A stretch of DNA of 64,000 nucleotides from Epithemia pelagica (lineage: Eukaryota; Bacillariophyta; Bacillariophyceae; Surirellales; Surirellaceae): positions 744,001 through 808,000 of the forward strand of contig OX337232.1 of assembly GCA_946965045.2 (NCBI GenBank), read 5' to 3'. Below the pieces are notes generated by a model that was not told where the DNA came from, ran no database searches, and saw nothing but the letters and a program-made list of their open reading frames with translations. The position numbers were made by a program, and so were the translations under genes. Below are positions 61,527 through 64,000 of this stretch, piece by piece (positions within the stretch are counted from its first letter, which is position 1; each line of letters starts with the position of its first letter).

Positions 61527-62798
61527 TTAGAAAAGTTGATCCATAACAATTCGATTGCGAGGTTCGGCTCGTTCTTCAAAGGATGGTCGATTGTGGAGGA
61601 GCAGCAAGTCGTCCGTAGCTGCAGTCGACCGACTAGAGTGGGGTACGGATACTCGTTTCGTGGGCGGCGAGGACAAGAGAACGGGTGGGGGCAACGACAG
61701 GGTCGTCGTCATCGTCGTCGTGGTTGTGGGACTGGTTTCGGTCCGGGACATCCACTCCGCCAATGGAGTACTGGTTGTAGGCTTGATGCGAAACACATTT
61801 TGCTGTTGCATGTGTCGTGTGGGACTGCTCGTGAGCGTTTTCTCCAGCGATGGTTTGAGCGCCAAGAGACTGTCGTCGTCTCTTCTTCGGTCCGTGTTTG
61901 CGCCAGGGACAAGGACGGCGAGGACGACGACGAGGTATGAACAGTCGTGGGCACCGTGGTGGAATCGAGTGGTTTTTGGCGCACCAACACCAATTGCTGT
62001 TGCAACTCGGACGCTGTTTCGTCAATTGTTGCAATTGAGTTTCATAGTCTTGAACGCGTTCGTGCATGATTTGTCGCATCATGGCCGTTCCAAGCTGCCT
62101 CGTTCTTGCAATTGTTGCACTTGCAATTCTTGTTGTTGGTACAAGGAGACTTGCAAGGCAGCCATTTGACCATGCAACTCTTGAATGATCATTTACAATC
62201 TTGTTTCCACGAGCGCTTCGTGTTTCTGCAGACCTTGTTCGAACGACGAGACATGCCAGTGCGTGGCAACAAATTCAATGGTACGGTCCTCCTCGTTCCA
62301 CGTGTGTTGTTGACGTCGTGGTTGTTATTGTTGCAATTGTTTGACTTGGTGTTGCAATTCCTCCACTTGGTGTCGATATTGTTGGGATTCGTGGAGCAAG
62401 TGCGTCAACAGTGTGGACCACACCGCGGAGTGTGTCGTCGTTTCGAGTCCGGTTTGGTCGGGTGTAGCAGCATCCGTGGGCAATACTGGTGATTGTGTAT
62501 TAACCACTACAACCTGAGCTACTGGTTCCTCCATCGCACCATCACTGTCCGTCGATTCGTCCTAGTCGTCGTTGGGGCAACTCGCGTCCAACTCATTGTC
62601 ATCGTCGTCGTCTGATAGTGGTAGAGATGCGTGTGACTCAGTGGGGGACTGGAATCGCTCGTTGTCGACAGTGAATCGTCCAAACAAGTATGAGCTTTCT
62701 GTTCGTCGTTCTCGTGATGTAACACATCCTTGTCATCTGGGGAATCGCCCAACAGATGTGGTCGTGGTTGCTAGAGGCAGTGATACCATGAAGTCCAT
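61527..62798 (-). pseudogene. Decayed coiled-coil gene
   Basis: Read on the minus strand from a possible ATG at 62798, coding-like fragments succeed each other in changing frames: an acidic part (Asp-Asp-Lys-Asp-Val-Leu, Leu-Ser-Asp-Asp-Asp-Asp-Asp), a Gln-rich coiled coil (Gln-Tyr-Arg-His-Gln-Val-Glu-Glu-Leu-Gln-His-Gln-Val; Gln-Glu-Leu-Gln-Val-Gln-Gln-Leu-Gln; Gln-Leu-Gln-Gln-Leu-Thr-Lys) and a Ser/Thr tail open to 61527. In-frame stops are seen near 62562 (TAG), 62329 (TAA) and 62194 (TAA), and frame changes near 62610, 62065 and in the tail. No domain of known function. It looks like a gene that has lost function. Confidence 0.65.
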
Positions 62799-63085
62799 AA
62801 CTGAAACAAAGGGAACAGAGCTTGTTGGTGTTGTGCTATTACTTTAGTTGGCGTTGGGCGCGTTCCACGACAGGCAGGTTCGTCAAAGTGCCCACATTCT
62901 AGAACCGCATCTCCATGATGCAATGTAATACCACCCAACAAAGTGCTGTGCTTCAGTTCTTTGCACTACTCGTTATATATCTTCTATCGTCGTATTCAGT
63001 TGGAGACCAACGCGAACATTCCCATAATTTCCGGTCGGCTCGTCCCAAACCCCATTTGTAGTCCCACGTGCTCGACGTACGACTT

Positions 63086-63497
63086 TTACGTCAACCAAGG
63101 TAAAGAATTTCCCTGTTCGGCAACCGTCTGCTTCTTGAGCCAAGCGACAGCCCCGTCATTCAATAAATTACTGCGTTGATGGGTAGATAAGCTTTTAGCA
63201 GTCACACCTTTCTTTGCATCAATCAATATTTGTATTTCATGTTTTTTCTTTTCGTTATTTGTCTCCAGTTTCTTGAGTTCCAGTTGAAAGATTTCTTCAC
63301 TTTCTTTCAAGCTGGTTTGAAAGATTTTTTGGTCTTCCATGCGCATAGTATCCATCTTGTTGTTCGCCACATATGCAATGACTAAAGGTACAAGAGCAGA
63401 AATTGCAACAGAAATCGCAGCAATAGTATTTGCAGTGTCAGCTTTGTCCAGAGACTTTTGGGCTGCATCGACATTGGCCACTAGGAGTTCTTTCGTG
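63086..63497 (-). pseudogene. Fragment of a helical membrane-associated protein
   Basis: The minus strand encodes Lys-Glu-Leu-Leu-Val-Ala-Asn-Val-Asp-Ala-Ala-Gln-Lys-Ser, then a hydrophobic helix (Ile-Ser-Val-Ala-Ile-Ser-Ala-Leu-Val-Pro-Leu-Val-Ile-Ala-Tyr-Val), a coiled coil (Leu-Glu-Leu-Lys-Lys-Leu-Glu-Thr-Asn) and a short tail. The 5' side of the frame runs into the second arm of a hairpin, which is an inverted copy of its own sequence. The original start is therefore lost, although a chimeric ORF of 164 residues begins at 63580. No family is recognised. Confidence 0.6.
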
Positions 63498-63596
63498 AAA
63501 AAGCCGTCCGACATGAACACTAAGGAACTCCAAGTCGCCAATGTCGAGGCAGCCCAAAAGTCTCTCGACAAAGCTGACACTGCAAATACTATTGCT
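63419..63596. repeat. Hairpin-forming inverted repeat, 79-nt arms
   Basis: Arm 63419-63497 is the reverse complement of 63518-63596 at 73 of 79 positions; the loop is 20 bases. Both arms lie inside the coding similarity described above. Confidence 0.92.
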
Positions 63597-64000
63597 ATGT
63601 TGTGAGTTGTGAGCTTGCGAACCGTGGATTTTTGTGAGTTGTAAGCATTCGAACATGGAAGCTTTTCCCTTGATGCTCTCTATTCAGTCCATTTGCGAGC
63701 AAAACCACTTAGATGGACGACCTGCAGAAAGTTGCCTTTGAAGAAAGAAGAACGGCAAATAGCAAGCTTCCCAACAGGCAACACCATTTGCTTGTCATCT
63801 TGTTGAAGAGGGGACACAAACAATTCAATTGATCAGAAACGCTTTTTAAATTTGCACGGCGACTCATGGCAACAAAGTAACTCTCACGACAATGAAGGAG
63901 AGAGGACCAGTGGGTTTGGCAACAGTTGGTGGTTCAGTCAAGATTTCTGCGCGACCAAAAATGAATGGTGATAAGCGAGGGTGGTGGTCCGCACGTCGCA
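63597..64000. other. Right-edge sequence, nothing recognised
   Basis: A short repeated word (TGTGAGTTGT) occurs near 63600-63640. No gene start or RNA is recognised up to the edge. Confidence 0.45.

Noticed and set aside
1-64000. LTR retrotransposon or DNA transposon with recognisable enzymes
   Set aside because: No reverse transcriptase, integrase or transposase motifs were found in the readable frames; the RNase H-like domain at 42.0-42.8 kb belongs to the mTERF gene.

Overview
The window is nuclear DNA of a photosynthetic stramenopile, most likely a diatom. Genes carry few short introns with GTACGT/GTAAGT-type donors. Proteins are full of Ser, Thr, Asn, Asp and Gln runs built from trinucleotide repeats. 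Several predicted products start with a signal-peptide-like stretch followed by a plastid-type junction (RadA: Ala-Ala-Ala-Trp after a hydrophobic core). RPB4, eS27, Sec24, mTERF and Pho84-type genes confirm a eukaryote. Genus is not determined; a pennate diatom is an inference.

Layout. 0-5 kb: a partial gene off the left edge, a 72-residue membrane protein and a plastid-type RadA. 4.9-7.3 kb: an intact two-domain gene (nuclease-like plus kinase), lying between two copies of the radA presequence segment. 8-20 kb: a five-exon NADPH-oxidase-like gene, Sec24 (COPII) and a Pho84-like phosphate transporter. 20-33 kb is accessory in character: an HNH-type nuclease-like gene, a four-exon ATX1-like copper chaperone, a TIR-domain gene, an alpha/beta hydrolase, a broken kelch gene and a broken nuclease-kinase paralogue (copy A). 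34-43 kb: ribosomal protein eS27, a duplicated-domain plastid-type protein, a membrane protein and an mTERF protein with an RNase H-like C-terminus. 43-48 kb: an aldo-keto reductase remnant, a RING-like gene and nuclease-kinase copy B, inverted relative to copy A. 49-64 kb: a 2432-residue membrane-anchored protein, a frameshifted MYND-finger gene, a Gfo/Idh/MocA dehydrogenase, RPB4, a decayed coiled-coil gene and a hairpin-forming gene fragment.

How it fits together. Housekeeping genes (Sec24, eS27, RPB4, RadA, mTERF, ATX1) alternate with a rapidly changing set: three paralogues of a nuclease-like/kinase family, a TIR protein and an HNH protein. These domain types are known from conflict and immunity systems. 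The nuclease-kinase genes are associated with inverted and direct duplications. Copies A and B with their flanks form a large imperfect inverted duplication about 11.4 kb apart. Several genes carry single-base frame lesions, so either the accessory genes are decaying or the assembly has indel errors; reads would separate these.

Boundaries were read by eye. Domain names rest on motif recognition, not on searches.
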